Of a DNA stretch of 60,750 bases, positions 36,941-47,104 are shown in pieces (the stretch's first letter is position 1; each line of letters starts with the position of its first letter). Under the pieces are notes generated by a model, which was not told the origin of the DNA, made no database searches, and was given only the letters and a program-made list of their open reading frames with translations. This DNA comes from Lachnospiraceae bacterium (GTDB lineage: Bacteria; Bacillota; Clostridia; Lachnospirales; Lachnospiraceae). The stretch is taken from NCBI GenBank assembly GCA_024693925.1, contig JAILKH010000196.1, forward strand, positions 1-60,750. The letters run 5' to 3'. Made by a program: the position numbers and the translations under genes.

Positions 36941-37693
36941 ATGGAAAGCAGTATCAGCAGATTTGCAAGCAGATTTGAGAAGAATCTTAATAATTTAAAC
37001 AGCAGAGGTTCTTTTAACAGGGATAATTCCGATAAGAACAGATCCGAGAGAGAATATGAGAGAAGAAGGATGAACCAGACTTCCATATCTGCAGAGCAGA
37101 TAAAAGATCTGGTTACAGATAGTAATGAAAATCAGCTCGATGTTATACAGGATCTGTTTTATGATGCACGTGTAGACCGGGAAGCTTCTGATAAAGAAAT
37201 ACTGCGTGCAGTGGATAATAATTCAAAGCTTCTTAATAAGAATTTCCGTCTTCTTAACGATATGAAGGATGATCTTGACAGTGAGGAGAAGATAGATATA
37301 AGGAGTTTATCGGAAGAGAACAAGGATGAGATATTAAAGGCAGTTTTTTCAAATTCGGATATACTTAAACAGGTGCTTGAGAATACTGAAATATTGACTC
37401 TTCTTAAGCAGGAGCTTATTGAAAAGAAGGCAGAGGAAGAAAAAGAAAAGGAAGAAAATATTTTTGATAAGGAAACGGCAGAGAAGGCTTTTATTGATCT
37501 GGAGGATCATGTTCATAAGGAAAATGTGAAATGTTACAGAAATATACAGACTGCCATAGCCGAGCAGGATGCAGTGACCTATGGAAAGGTCAGTATGGAG
37601 CTTAGAAGGATTAAAGGTATGGTTATAGCTGCACTGGTATTTTCTGTTGCCGATATTGCTTTTTTGGTATGTCAGTATTTTCATTTGATATAA
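36941..37693 (+). CDS. Tail-anchored coiled-coil protein of unknown function
   Basis: 250 residues from the ATG at 36941, after GGAGTGAGG; the longer frame upstream is less likely. The protein is highly charged and helical, with heptad-like Leu/Ile spacing between about residues 70 and 190 (ILKQVLENTEILTLLKQELI), and ends in a single hydrophobic stretch (MVIAALVFSVADIAFLVCQY) followed by two to four residues. This is a C-terminal membrane anchor with the body in the cytoplasm. The M23 endopeptidase gene follows 36 bases later, suggesting a link to the envelope. Family not recognised. Confidence 0.75.
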   Translation: MESSISRFASRFEKNLNNLNSRGSFNRDNSDKNRSEREYERRRMNQTSISAEQIKDLVTDSNENQLDVIQDLFYDARVDREASDKEILRAVDNNSKLLNKNFRLLNDMKDDLDSEEKIDIRSLSEENKDEILKAVFSNSDILKQVLENTEILTLLKQELIEKKAEEEKEKEENIFDKETAEKAFIDLEDHVHKENVKCYRNIQTAIAEQDAVTYGKVSMELRRIKGMVIAALVFSVADIAFLVCQYFHLI

Positions 37694-37729
37694 AGGAAAG
37701 CACGGTTAGGGAGTTGATTTACAGGGGAA

Positions 37730-39292
37730 ATGGGGAGCAGGTACGAACGAATAATCAAATATAAGCATGTAATGACCATGATCGCGGTGGCAATGCTTTC
37801 TTTTATAGTTGATTTTGGAGCAGTATCCAAGGCTACGGATGCAGGAAGTCAGATCACTGTTTTTGTAAACGGAAATGCTGTCGGGGTGGTATCGGATACA
37901 GCGGATATTGAAGGAATGATACGGGAAGCCCGTAAAAGGATTGCCAGGGAGAATAATGAGCTTGTACTTATAAATTGCGATATAAGAACAAATGCCAGAA
38001 CCGACGTATTTACAAAACCTGATGATGATCAGACCGTGATCAATAATATATATAAGGTTTTTAACGAGAATATTTTTAAGACGAAGGAACCTGTATATGA
38101 GGTCAAGATAAATGAATTTACCGTAAATGTAAGAACGGCAGAGGAAGTTCATCAGCTTTTGATTCGGGCAAAAAGCGAATATGATGAAAAAAATGAGTAT
38201 AAGGTAGATCTGGTGCTGGATCCCACAAGGGAACTTAATGTTCTTACTACTTCGGTCACCAGATTGTCGGATATAGACGAAGAGGAAGTTTCAGGTGTAA
38301 TAAGGGCAGGGGTAGCCCGTAAGGTTACCAATATGTTTGAGGAGGCTCTTAAGCAGGATGTATCCCGGTTCCATTTCGGAGTAATGGATCTTGATTTTGG
38401 TGAAAACGTAGAGGTGGTTAAAACTTATGTGGATCCTTCAAAGATAAGTACTCTTGAAGAAGCCGTTAATCTTGTTACCAAAGAGCAGGAAAAGAGTAAG
38501 ATCTATGAAGTGGTGGCGGGAGATTCATTATCTGTCATAGCACAGAAGAATAATACTACCATCGATAATATATTGGCTTTAAACAAAGATATACTTCCCA
38601 GTGCCAAAGCCACAATAAGGGTCGGAGACGAGATAAAGGTTAATGCAGCCGAACCGGAATTGTCTGTGGTACGAACGGAGGAAGTATATTATGAAGAAAA
38701 TTATAACAAATCCATAGAATATATAGATAATGATGAATGGTTTACCAATGAGAGTAAGGTTCTGGTAGAACCGATAGAGGGCTTTAGGAAGGTTGTTGCG
38801 GATATTACTTACAGAAACAACAGTGAAGAGTCAAGAGATATCATTTATGAGGATGTAGTAGTTGAAGCGGTTGCCAAGGTTGTGGAGAGAGGTACAAAGC
38901 CACTTCCCACATATTTGAAGCCTATTTCCGGCGGAAGGCTTTCCTCCGGTTTCGGAAGAAGGACCGCACCCAAAAAAGGAGCTTCAACATTTCATAAGGG
39001 TGTAGACTGGGCGGTACCGGTGGGAACGGCAGTAGGTGCGTCTTCGGGAGGTACGGTAATAAGAGCCGGTTGGGGAAGCGGATACGGATATGTTGTAATG
39101 ATACAGCATGCGGATGGCAAGCAGACCCGATACGGACACTTAAGCAAGATACTTGTTAAGAGCGGTCAGACGGTTAAGCAGGGACAGAAGATCGCATTAT
39201 CGGGTAATACCGGTGTAAGTACCGGTCCTCATCTTCATTTTGAAATATTGGTGAATGGGGTTCAGGTAAATCCTATGAAATATCTGAATTGA
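37730..39292 (+). CDS. M23 peptidase with G5 and LysM domains
   Basis: 520 residues, exported by an N-terminal signal-anchor (MTMIAVAMLSFIVDFGAVS). A LysM repeat (VVAGDSLSVIAQKNNTTIDN) binds peptidoglycan, then a G5-like segment (about residues 315-395), and a C-terminal M23 domain with zinc residues in FHKGVDW and HLHFEI. Such enzymes cut peptide cross-links in the wall for growth or sporulation-linked remodelling. It precedes murA by about 170 bases. Confidence 0.9.
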   Translation: MGSRYERIIKYKHVMTMIAVAMLSFIVDFGAVSKATDAGSQITVFVNGNAVGVVSDTADIEGMIREARKRIARENNELVLINCDIRTNARTDVFTKPDDDQTVINNIYKVFNENIFKTKEPVYEVKINEFTVNVRTAEEVHQLLIRAKSEYDEKNEYKVDLVLDPTRELNVLTTSVTRLSDIDEEEVSGVIRAGVARKVTNMFEEALKQDVSRFHFGVMDLDFGENVEVVKTYVDPSKISTLEEAVNLVTKEQEKSKIYEVVAGDSLSVIAQKNNTTIDNILALNKDILPSAKATIRVGDEIKVNAAEPELSVVRTEEVYYEENYNKSIEYIDNDEWFTNESKVLVEPIEGFRKVVADITYRNNSEESRDIIYEDVVVEAVAKVVERGTKPLPTYLKPISGGRLSSGFGRRTAPKKGASTFHKGVDWAVPVGTAVGASSGGTVIRAGWGSGYGYVVMIQHADGKQTRYGHLSKILVKSGQTVKQGQKIALSGNTGVSTGPHLHFEILVNGVQVNPMKYLN

Positions 39293-39387
39293 CAGGATAG
39301 ACCGAAAGTATTGTTCGTAATTGTTAACAATTAAACAATCTCGATGAAGTAACATTTGTGTAACATTTAACAGAATATTTGTTTGCA

Positions 39388-39416
39388 TTTACAATAAATC
39401 TAAGATGGAGTATAAT
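39388..39416 (+). promoter_or_regulatory. Predicted promoter of murA
   Basis: TTTACA (39388-39393), 17-base spacer, TATAAT (39411-39416); both boxes near consensus, about 50 bases before the GTG start at 39465. Confidence 0.75.
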
Positions 39417-39464
39417 CTTTAAGTAATTTTTTGAAGCTAATGGATGAGCGGTTAGGGGAAAAAG

Positions 39465-40757
39465 GTGGAACAATACGTTATAAGGGGTGGAAATCCTTTA
39501 GTTGGTGAAGTTGAAATAGGCGGTGCAAAAAATGCGGCATTGGCGATTTTGGCTACTGCAGTAATGACGGATGATACTGTTATTATTGAGAATTTACCGG
39601 ATGTAAGGGATATAAATGTTCTCATTAAAGCTATGGAGAGTATAGGCGTTATTGTAGAGCATACGGATCGACATACTGTTAAGATCAATGCATCTATGAT
39701 AACAGATCATACTATAGATGATTCATATATTAAAAAGATCAGAGCATCATATTATATGCTTGGTGCCCTGCTGGGCAAATATAAGGATGCAGAAGTGGCT
39801 CTTCCGGGTGGATGTAATATAGGCAGTCGTCCCATAGACCAGCATATTAAGGGATTTAGGGCGCTTGGAGCTGAGGTAAGGATATCCAGGGGTCTTGTTA
39901 CGGCTCAGGCGGAGAGACTATTGGGAAGTCATATTTATCTGGATGTTGTGACGGTAGGAGCTACCATAAATATTATGATGGCAGCATCTTTGGCAGAAGG
40001 AAAGACTATAATTGAAAATGCTGCCAAAGAGCCGCATGTTGTTGATGTAGCCAATTTTCTTAACAGTATGGGAGCCAATATTAAGGGTGCGGGAACGGAT
40101 GTTATAAGGATCAAGGGCGTAGAGAGGTTGCACGGAACCACGTATTCAATTATACCCGATCAGATAGAAGCGGGAACTTTCATGTTTGCTGCAGCCATAA
40201 CAAAAGGTGACATTACCATAAAGAATGTGATCCCCAAGCATCTTGAATCAATAACGGCCAAGCTTATAGAAATGGGCTGCGAGGTTGAGGAATTTGACGA
40301 TCAGTTAAGAATAGTAGCCTCAAAGACCTTAAAACATACGCATGTTAAGACTTTGCCTTACCCGGGATTTCCGACGGATATGCAGCCTCAGATAGCAGCT
40401 GCGCTCTCTATTTCGGATGGAACTTGTGTTGTTACCGAGAGCATTTTTGAGAACAGATTTAAATATGTGGATGAGCTTCTTAAAATGGGAGCCAATATAA
40501 AGGTTGAAGGTAATACCGCTATAGTAGAGGGTGTCAATAAGCTTTCGGGAGCTCCTATAAGCGCACCGGATCTGAGAGCCGGAGCAGCACTTGTAATGGC
40601 GGCCCTGGCAGCGGAAGGAATGTCTACCGTAGATGATATATATTATATTGAGAGAGGATATGAGGATTTCCCCGAGAAGCTAAGAAGTCTCGGAGCTCAG
40701 ATAGAAAAGGTCTGTACGGACAGAGAAGTACAGAAATTTATACTAAAGACCGGTTGA
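39465..40757 (+). CDS. murA: UDP-N-acetylglucosamine 1-carboxyvinyltransferase
   Basis: 430 residues; GTG start with AGGGGAAAAAG before it. The catalytic cysteine (Cys117) lies in PGGCNIGSRPIDQH, the site modified by fosfomycin; KNAALAILA and PDMRPQ-like text (PTDMQPQIAAAL) complete the EPSP-synthase-like fold. It commits UDP-GlcNAc to peptidoglycan synthesis. The stop codon lies in the loop of the terminator hairpin that follows. Confidence 0.95.
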   Translation: MEQYVIRGGNPLVGEVEIGGAKNAALAILATAVMTDDTVIIENLPDVRDINVLIKAMESIGVIVEHTDRHTVKINASMITDHTIDDSYIKKIRASYYMLGALLGKYKDAEVALPGGCNIGSRPIDQHIKGFRALGAEVRISRGLVTAQAERLLGSHIYLDVVTVGATINIMMAASLAEGKTIIENAAKEPHVVDVANFLNSMGANIKGAGTDVIRIKGVERLHGTTYSIIPDQIEAGTFMFAAAITKGDITIKNVIPKHLESITAKLIEMGCEVEEFDDQLRIVASKTLKHTHVKTLPYPGFPTDMQPQIAAALSISDGTCVVTESIFENRFKYVDELLKMGANIKVEGNTAIVEGVNKLSGAPISAPDLRAGAALVMAALAAEGMSTVDDIYYIERGYEDFPEKLRSLGAQIEKVCTDREVQKFILKTG

Positions 40758-40772
40758 TACCGGTCTTTTTTT
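40745..40772 (+). terminator. Terminator overlapping the murA stop codon
   Basis: AAAGACCGG pairs with CCGGTCTTT around TTGATA, then further T residues. The TGA stop of murA sits in the loop. Confidence 0.9.
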
Positions 40773-40777
40773 GAAGA

Positions 40778-41860
40778 TCATACAAAGGTTTCGATATAAA
40801 TATCCGGTTCTTTTGAAAGATCGATGAAACGGTTTCTGCATTGTATCATAGGACGGGAAAGAGCGGTTTTGTTCATAAATACAACATCCCCCTCCATTCC
40901 GTTACTTAGCCGTACCCGGTTTTTTATATAAGTGCTTGCTATATGTTCAAGAAAGGTAAGTATAAAGTTTGAATCATATTTATTAAGACCTTCGGATTCG
41001 AAAATACCTATTACCTTAAAGGGACAAAGAGGTCCTCTGTATACACGGGCAGCGGTCATTGCGTCATAGACATCGGCTATTGCTACAATCTTGGCATATT
41101 TATTTATCTTATCGGCAGACAGACCGAGAGGATATCCGGTTCCGTCGCAGCGTTCGTGATGCATCAAAGCACATTCTTTGACATCATCGCTTATATTTTC
41201 ATATTCCTTAAGGATCTTATACCCCTGAAGGGTATGGGTTTTGATTATATTATATTCATTGGGAGTAAGCTTATCCGGTTTGCGGATTATTTTATCGGGA
41301 ACTACAAGCTTCCCGATATCATGCAAAAGCCCGCATAAGGTAAGCTTTTCCACTTCCGAAGGAGGAAGCTTAAGCCATTTGGCAAATACGTTACATATTA
41401 GACCTACATTTATGGAATGCGCATAAGTAAGATCGTCATATTGGCGCATATTATGAAGCATGTCAAAAATCGATATACTTGTAGATTGTGCAGCCATCAG
41501 ATTGGAAATATGATCAAATAATTCCGTAGTATTTATAGGCGCCCGGTCATCCACTATTGTTCTTAGATTTTGTTTAAAATCCTCTGTAGTTGCTATAAAG
41601 GTTTTTTCGAATTCTTTAAATTCCTTACTGGCTTTAATACGTTCGGAATAAGAAGGAAGATCAAAAGGAGTGATCTCATCGGTCTGCTTGATTTCTTCAT
41701 CTTTTACTCTTATGGCAAGGACCGAATAGAATTCAAGGCGTGTTATTATTTTATCCGTAAGTACAGTATTAATGGGTACTATAAGTTGTTTGTTATATGA
41801 ATAGACATCCTCTGCAGTAGTCATTCCCGGGATGAGCTCTGATGTTCTAACGCGTTTCAT
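40778..41860 (-). CDS. HD-GYP domain protein, probable c-di-GMP phosphodiesterase
   Basis: 360 residues. The HD motif LLHDIGKLVVPD and the GYP motif HHERCDGTGYPLGL are both intact, as needed for metal binding and cyclic-di-GMP hydrolysis. The N-terminal 120 residues hold no recognised sensor. AGGTGA precedes the ATG on the minus strand. It is convergent with murA. No diguanylate cyclase is in the window. Confidence 0.92.
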   Translation of the reverse strand: MKRVRTSELIPGMTTAEDVYSYNKQLIVPINTVLTDKIITRLEFYSVLAIRVKDEEIKQTDEITPFDLPSYSERIKASKEFKEFEKTFIATTEDFKQNLRTIVDDRAPINTTELFDHISNLMAAQSTSISIFDMLHNMRQYDDLTYAHSINVGLICNVFAKWLKLPPSEVEKLTLCGLLHDIGKLVVPDKIIRKPDKLTPNEYNIIKTHTLQGYKILKEYENISDDVKECALMHHERCDGTGYPLGLSADKINKYAKIVAIADVYDAMTAARVYRGPLCPFKVIGIFESEGLNKYDSNFILTFLEHIASTYIKNRVRLSNGMEGDVVFMNKTALSRPMIQCRNRFIDLSKEPDIYIETFV

Positions 41861-41944
41861 ATTGTCACCTTTACAGTAATTAGTAATAAATCAATGCATA
41901 TATTCAGTATAAAAATAATAAGTTGAAAAGTCAACGAAAATAGC

Positions 41945-41973
41945 TTGACGCATTGTTGTAAAGATAGTATTCT
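41945..41973 (+). promoter_or_regulatory. Promoter of metK
   Basis: TTGACG (41945-41950), 17-base spacer, TATTCT (41968-41973), upstream of the SAM riboswitch. Confidence 0.6.
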
Positions 41974-42007
41974 GATAAAAATGATAAAATTTAATATTGT
42001 TCTAAAT

Positions 42008-42103
42008 CTCTTATTCAGAGTGGTGGAGATACATAGGATCTGTGAAGCCACGGCAACCCCTTAAGGAAGGTGCCAACCTGAGCGAGCAATCGAGCAATAA
42101 GAG
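42008..42103 (+). ncRNA. SAM-I (S-box) riboswitch
   Basis: P1 stem CTCTTATT (42008-42015) pairs with AATAAGAG (42096-42103). Inside lie the conserved AGAGTGGTGGAG, then GAAGCCACGGCAACC and AAGGTGCCAACC blocks. The aptamer binds S-adenosylmethionine and promotes the terminator at 42128-42151, shutting off metK. Confidence 0.97.
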
Positions 42104-42127
42104 GATTTGATCATTTAGTTTGTCGGG

Positions 42128-42151
42128 TCCGCTTATTTAGCGGATTTTTTT
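42128..42151 (+). terminator. Riboswitch-controlled terminator before metK
   Basis: TCCGCT (42128-42133) and AGCGGA (42139-42144) form a stem followed by a seven-T run. It forms when SAM is bound. Confidence 0.93.
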
Positions 42152-42216
42152 GTTTTGCATACATAAGTAAAACGATGGAAACATTGTTTTAGAAGATGTA
42201 GCAGGAAAGGAGTTCT

Positions 42217-43398
42217 ATGGAAAAATATTTATTTACATCGGAATCTGTTACCGAAGGTCATCCCGATAAGGTGTGTGATGCTATTTCCGATGCCATACTG
42301 GATGCATGTATGGAACAGGATCCTATGAGTCGTGTCGCTTGTGAGACGGCTTGTTGTACAGGTTTTGTACTTATTACTGGTGAGATCACTACAAAAGCAT
42401 ATGTGGATATGCAAAGGATCGTAAGAGATACGGTTAAAGATATCGGATATACGAAATCAGAATATGGATTTGACGGAAATACCTGTGCTGTATTTGTTGC
42501 TATTGATGAACAGTCGGGAGACATAGCTATGGGTGTTGATAAAGCTCTTGAAGCTAAGGAAGGGGCACTTACGGATGATCTTGATATAGGTGCCGGAGAC
42601 CAGGGAATGATGTTTGGTTATGCAACAAATGAAACAGAAGAGTATATGCCTTATCCCATTTCCCTTGCACATAAACTGGCAAAGAAGCTTACGGAGGTAC
42701 GTAAGGACGGAACACTTAAATATCTTCGTCCCGACGGTAAGAGCCAGGTGTCTGTGGAGTATGATGAGAACGGAAAGCCTTTAAGGCTTGAGGCAGTGGT
42801 ATTATCTACTCAGCATGATGAGGATGTGACTCAGGAGCAGATACATGAAGATATAAAGAAGTATGTATTTGATCCCGTACTTCCCAAAGAACTTATTGAT
42901 GATAAGACCAAATTCTTTATAAATCCTACGGGCCGTTTTGTTATCGGAGGACCTCATGGAGATGCAGGTCTTACAGGACGGAAGATAATAGTAGATACCT
43001 ATGGCGGATATGCCCGTCACGGCGGCGGAGCTTTCTCGGGTAAGGACTGCACCAAGGTTGACCGTTCGGCGGCTTATGCCGCAAGATATGTTGCCAAGAA
43101 TATTGTGGCAGCAGGTCTTGCCGATAAGTGTGAGATACAGCTTTCTTATGCGATTGGTGTGGCACAGCCTACCTCGATCATGATAGATACCTTCGGAACG
43201 GGAAAGCTTTCGGATGAGAAGATGGTTGAGATCGTAAGGGAGAATTTCGATCTTCGTCCCGCAGGTATCATTAAGATGCTTGATCTTCGTCGTCCTATTT
43301 ATAAGCAGACGGCAGCATACGGACATTTCGGACGTAATGATCTTAATCTTCCATGGGAAGCTCTTAATAAGGTGGAGGATCTTAAGAAGTATTTATAG
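42217..43398 (+). CDS. metK: S-adenosylmethionine synthetase
   Basis: 393 residues. [18 protein letters not shown] carries the ATP-binding His, [12 protein letters not shown] the signature hexapeptide, and [22 protein letters not shown] the C-terminal lysine loop (GGGAFSGKD). It makes SAM from methionine and ATP. Expression is governed by the SAM-I riboswitch directly upstream. AAAGGAG precedes the ATG, and a terminator follows the stop. Confidence 0.97.
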   Translation: MEKYLFTSESVTEGHPDKVCDAISDAILDACMEQDPMSRVACETACCTGFVLITGEITTKAYVDMQRIVRDTVKDIGYTKSEYGFDGNTCAVFVAIDEQSGDIAMGVDKALEAKEGALTDDLDIGAGDQGMMFGYATNETEEYMPYPISLAHKLAKKLTEVRKDGTLKYLRPDGKSQVSVEYDENGKPLRLEAVVLSTQHDEDVTQEQIHEDIKKYVFDPVLPKELIDDKTKFFINPTGRFVIGGPHGDAGLTGRKIIVDTYGGYARHGGGAFSGKDCTKVDRSAAYAARYVAKNIVAAGLADKCEIQLSYAIGVAQPTSIMIDTFGTGKLSDEKMVEIVRENFDLRPAGIIKMLDLRRPIYKQTAAYGHFGRNDLNLPWEALNKVEDLKKYL

Positions 43399-43432
43399 AT
43401 CATATATAAAGAAGAGCAGATAAAGAATAAGG

Positions 43433-43469
43433 CAGTGGCTGAAAAGAGAAAATTCAGCCACTGTTTTTT
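43433..43469 (+). terminator. Intrinsic terminator after metK
   Basis: CAGTGGCTGAA pairs with TTCAGCCACTG, then six T. Confidence 0.93.
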
Positions 43470-43563
43470 GTATATTTTGATTTTAGATTATGTTATATTT
43501 AATCTGTTGATTTAAATAAGTTGATCCAAGTAAGCCGATCCGGATCTGTACGGAGATATTATA

Positions 43564-46500
43564 ATGTCATTTGTTCATCTTCACAGCCATACGGAGTTTT
43601 CGCTCCTTGATGGTTCCAATAAAATAAAAGAATATGTAGCAAGGGTTAAAGAGCTTAATATGAATGCCGCTGCCATTACCGATCATGGAGTAATGTACGG
43701 AGTCATTGATTTCTATAAGGCTGCAAAGGAAGTGGGTATAAAGCCGATCTTGGGATGTGAGGTTTATGTGGCTCCCGGTTCAAGGTTTGATAAAGAGGCA
43801 AATCATGGTGAGGAGAGATATCATCATCTGATCCTTCTTGCAAAGAACAATAAGGGGTATGCGAACCTATGCAAGATAGTTAGCCGCGGTTTCACCGAAG
43901 GCTTCTATTACAGGCCCAGGGTGGATATGGAGGTTTTAAGGGAGTTCAGTGAGGGTATCATATGCTGTTCCGCCTGTCTTGCTGGAGAGGTACAGCGTTT
44001 CCTGCAAAAAGGGATGTATGAAGAAGCAAAAGAAGCGGCATTAAGGCATCTTGACTGTTTTGGGAAAGGCAATTATTATCTTGAACTTCAAGATCATGGT
44101 ATCCCTATCCAGAAAAGTGTAAATGCGGATCTTTTAAGAATGAGCAAGGAGCTGGATATCCCTCTTATAGTAAGTAATGATGTGCATTACACTTATGCGG
44201 AGGATGCTCAAAGTCATGATATATTACTGTGTATACAGACCGGTAAAAAGGTTCAGGATGAAGACAGACTGCGTTATGAGGGGGGACAATTCTATGTTAA
44301 GTCCGAGGAAGAAATGCGGGCACTGTTTCCTTATGCCTTGGAGGCGGTGGAAAATACACAGCTTATAGCGGACAGATGTAATGTGGAGATAGAATTCGGG
44401 GAATATAAGTTGCCGGAGTATAAATTGCCGGAGGGATATACAGCCTTTGAATATCTTAGGGAGCTATGCTTAAAGGGTCTTAATGAGAGATATCCGGGTT
44501 ATGGGAAGGAACTTATTGACAGGCTGGATTATGAGCTTAAGACCATAAAGGATATGGGTTTTGTGGATTATTTTCTTATTGTCTGGGATTTTATAAATTA
44601 TGCAAAAACCCATGATGTAATGGTGGGCCCCGGAAGAGGATCTGCGGCAGGAAGTATAGTATCCTATTGTCTTAAGATAACAGATATAGATCCGTTAAAA
44701 TATAATCTTTTGTTTGAGCGTTTTCTTAATCCGGAAAGGGTTACCATGCCTGATATAGATATTGATTTTGAGCCCGAGGGCAGGGCTAAGGTTATAGATT
44801 ACGTGGTAGAGAAGTACGGAGCGGAAAAGGTGGTGCAGATAGTAACCTTCGGAACCATGGCGGCAAGAGGAGTCATAAGAGACGTAGGACGGGTTCTTGA
44901 TCTGCCCTATTCTTATTGTGATATGGTGGCTAAGCTTATACCTAATGAGCTAAATATAACCCTTCAAAAAGCCCTGGATTACGGTCAGGATTTTAAGAAA
45001 TTATATGATTCGGAGGAACAGGCAAGAAATCTTATAGATATGTGTATGAGGCTGGAAGGACTTCCCAGACATACTTCCATGCATGCGGCGGGAGTAGTTA
45101 TATGTCCCAAGGCAGCAGATGAATATGTGCCCTTGTCACGGGGGGCCGACGGAACCATAACCACCCAGTATATAATGACTACTCTTGAAGAGCTGGGACT
45201 TCTTAAGATGGATTTTCTGGGACTCAGGAATCTTACAGTTATCAAGGATGCTGTAAGACTTGCTTCGGTAAAGGAAGGTAAGGATATTGATATTTCTGCC
45301 ATAGATTATAATGATAAGGCAGTATTTGATTATATCGGTACCGGAAAGACAGATGGGATATTTCAGCTTGAAAGCGGTGGTATGAAGAACTTTATGAAGG
45401 AGCTTAAGCCCCGTTCCATGGAAGATATTATTGCCGGTATTTCCCTTTATCGTCCGGGTCCTATGGATTTCATTCCCCAGTATATCAAAGGAAAGAATAA
45501 CCCGGAGGAAATAACTTATGAGTGTAAAGAGCTTGAGCCCATACTTTCTCCTACTTACGGATGTATAGTATATCAGGAACAGGTTATGCAGATAGTCCGG
45601 GATCTTGGAGGGTATACTCTTGGAAGAAGTGATCTTGTAAGGCGTGCCATGTCCAAGAAGAAACATTCCGTTATGGAAAAGGAACGTAAGAATTTCGTAT
45701 ACGGAAATAAAGAGGAAGGAGTTCCGGGCTGTGTTGAAAGAGGGATAGGCGAAAATATTGCCAATCATATCTATGATGAAATGATGGATTTCGCCAAGTA
45801 TGCGTTTAATAAATCCCATGCTGCGGCATATGCTTTTGTGGCTTATCAGACCGCCTGGTTAAAGTATTATTATCCGGTTGAATTTATGGCGGCATTAATG
45901 ACCAGCGTTATAGATAATTTCAACAAGGTTTCATTCTATATTTATTCCTGTAAATCCATGGGGATAAAGATACTTCCACCGGATATAAATGAGGGAGTGG
46001 CAGGTTTTTCCGTATCCGACGGAAATATAAGATACGGCCTTGCATCCATTAAGGGAGTAGGCTGGCAGGTGATCGATTCCATTGTGGAAGAGCGGAAGAA
46101 GGGTGGAAAATTCAAGAGTTTAAAGAGTTTTATAGAGAGGCTTTCGGGAAAGGAAAGTAATAAAAGGACTATTGAAAGTTTTATAAAGGCGGGAGCCCTT
46201 GATTGTCTGCCGGGAACTAGAAAACAGAAAATGTCCGTATATATGCAGATAATCGACGGGATATCAATAGGACGGAAAAATACACTTGAGGGTCAGATGT
46301 CTCTGTTTGATATTTTACCCGATGCAGATAAACAGGATTATGAGCTTAGATTTCCCGACATAGGGGAGTTTGACAAAAATGAAATGCTTGCATATGAAAA
46401 GGAAGTATTGGGAATATATGTAAGCGGGCATCCTCTTGATGAATATGAGGATTTATGGCAGAAGCATACCAATTCAAAAACCACCGATTATGTATATGAT

Positions 46501-47013
46501 GAAGAAACACAATCCGTTAAGGTCAGGGATAAAGAAAAGGTAGTTGTGGGAGGTATAATCGAGAGTAAGACCATTAAATATACACGGACGGGAAAGGCTA
46601 TGGCATTTTTAAGTCTTGAGGATCTTCTCGGAACGGTGGAGGTTATAGTATGGCCCGACGATTATGAGAGAAATTCCGGATTTCTTATAGAAAACAGTAA
46701 GATATTCATAAAGGGAAGGGCTTCTGTGGAAGAAGATAAGGACGCCAAGGTTATCTGTGAACAGATAATACCCTTTGATAAAATACCGAGAAAGCTATGG
46801 ATAAGACTTAAAACAAAGGAAGAATATGAGGCTAAGGAGAAAGAATTATACGATATCATTAGGGGTCAGGACGGGAAGGATACGGTGGTAATCTATATAG
46901 AAAATACCAGGCAGATGAAGCAGCTGGATAAAGCTATGAGTATTAAGGCAGATGAGGTGCTTATAAATTCTTTGAAGGAATTATTCGGAGAGGATAATAT
47001 AAAGCTGGTATGA
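43564..47013 (+). CDS. dnaE: DNA polymerase III alpha subunit
   Basis: 1149 residues. N-terminal PHP domain (HLHSHTEFSLLDG and further His/Asp), palm with GPGRGSAAGSIVSYCL and the catalytic aspartates in PDIDIDF, thumb and fingers, a (HhH)2 region, and a C-terminal OB-fold (EKVVVGGIIESK). This is the DnaE class; low-GC Gram-positives also have PolC, encoded elsewhere. It synthesises RNA-primed DNA on the lagging strand. About 160 bases upstream is the metK terminator. Confidence 0.95.
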   Translation: MSFVHLHSHTEFSLLDGSNKIKEYVARVKELNMNAAAITDHGVMYGVIDFYKAAKEVGIKPILGCEVYVAPGSRFDKEANHGEERYHHLILLAKNNKGYANLCKIVSRGFTEGFYYRPRVDMEVLREFSEGIICCSACLAGEVQRFLQKGMYEEAKEAALRHLDCFGKGNYYLELQDHGIPIQKSVNADLLRMSKELDIPLIVSNDVHYTYAEDAQSHDILLCIQTGKKVQDEDRLRYEGGQFYVKSEEEMRALFPYALEAVENTQLIADRCNVEIEFGEYKLPEYKLPEGYTAFEYLRELCLKGLNERYPGYGKELIDRLDYELKTIKDMGFVDYFLIVWDFINYAKTHDVMVGPGRGSAAGSIVSYCLKITDIDPLKYNLLFERFLNPERVTMPDIDIDFEPEGRAKVIDYVVEKYGAEKVVQIVTFGTMAARGVIRDVGRVLDLPYSYCDMVAKLIPNELNITLQKALDYGQDFKKLYDSEEQARNLIDMCMRLEGLPRHTSMHAAGVVICPKAADEYVPLSRGADGTITTQYIMTTLEELGLLKMDFLGLRNLTVIKDAVRLASVKEGKDIDISAIDYNDKAVFDYIGTGKTDGIFQLESGGMKNFMKELKPRSMEDIIAGISLYRPGPMDFIPQYIKGKNNPEEITYECKELEPILSPTYGCIVYQEQVMQIVRDLGGYTLGRSDLVRRAMSKKKHSVMEKERKNFVYGNKEEGVPGCVERGIGENIANHIYDEMMDFAKYAFNKSHAAAYAFVAYQTAWLKYYYPVEFMAALMTSVIDNFNKVSFYIYSCKSMGIKILPPDINEGVAGFSVSDGNIRYGLASIKGVGWQVIDSIVEERKKGGKFKSLKSFIERLSGKESNKRTIESFIKAGALDCLPGTRKQKMSVYMQIIDGISIGRKNTLEGQMSLFDILPDADKQDYELRFPDIGEFDKNEMLAYEKEVLGIYVSGHPLDEYEDLWQKHTNSKTTDYVYDEETQSVKVRDKEKVVVGGIIESKTIKYTRTGKAMAFLSLEDLLGTVEVIVWPDDYERNSGFLIENSKIFIKGRASVEEDKDAKVICEQIIPFDKIPRKLWIRLKTKEEYEAKEKELYDIIRGQDGKDTVVIYIENTRQMKQLDKAMSIKADEVLINSLKELFGEDNIKLV

Positions 47014-47104
47014 TAAATGAATTATTGAAATGATAAAGTAAAAGAGTTATCATAGAAGTGTTTGTGAAACCGGAATTGTATATTATACGATTGGAGGAAC
47101 CAAT

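Noticed and set aside
45136-45819. Minus-strand frame of 227 codons within dnaE
   Set aside because: Antisense to well-conserved polymerase motifs; no start signal.
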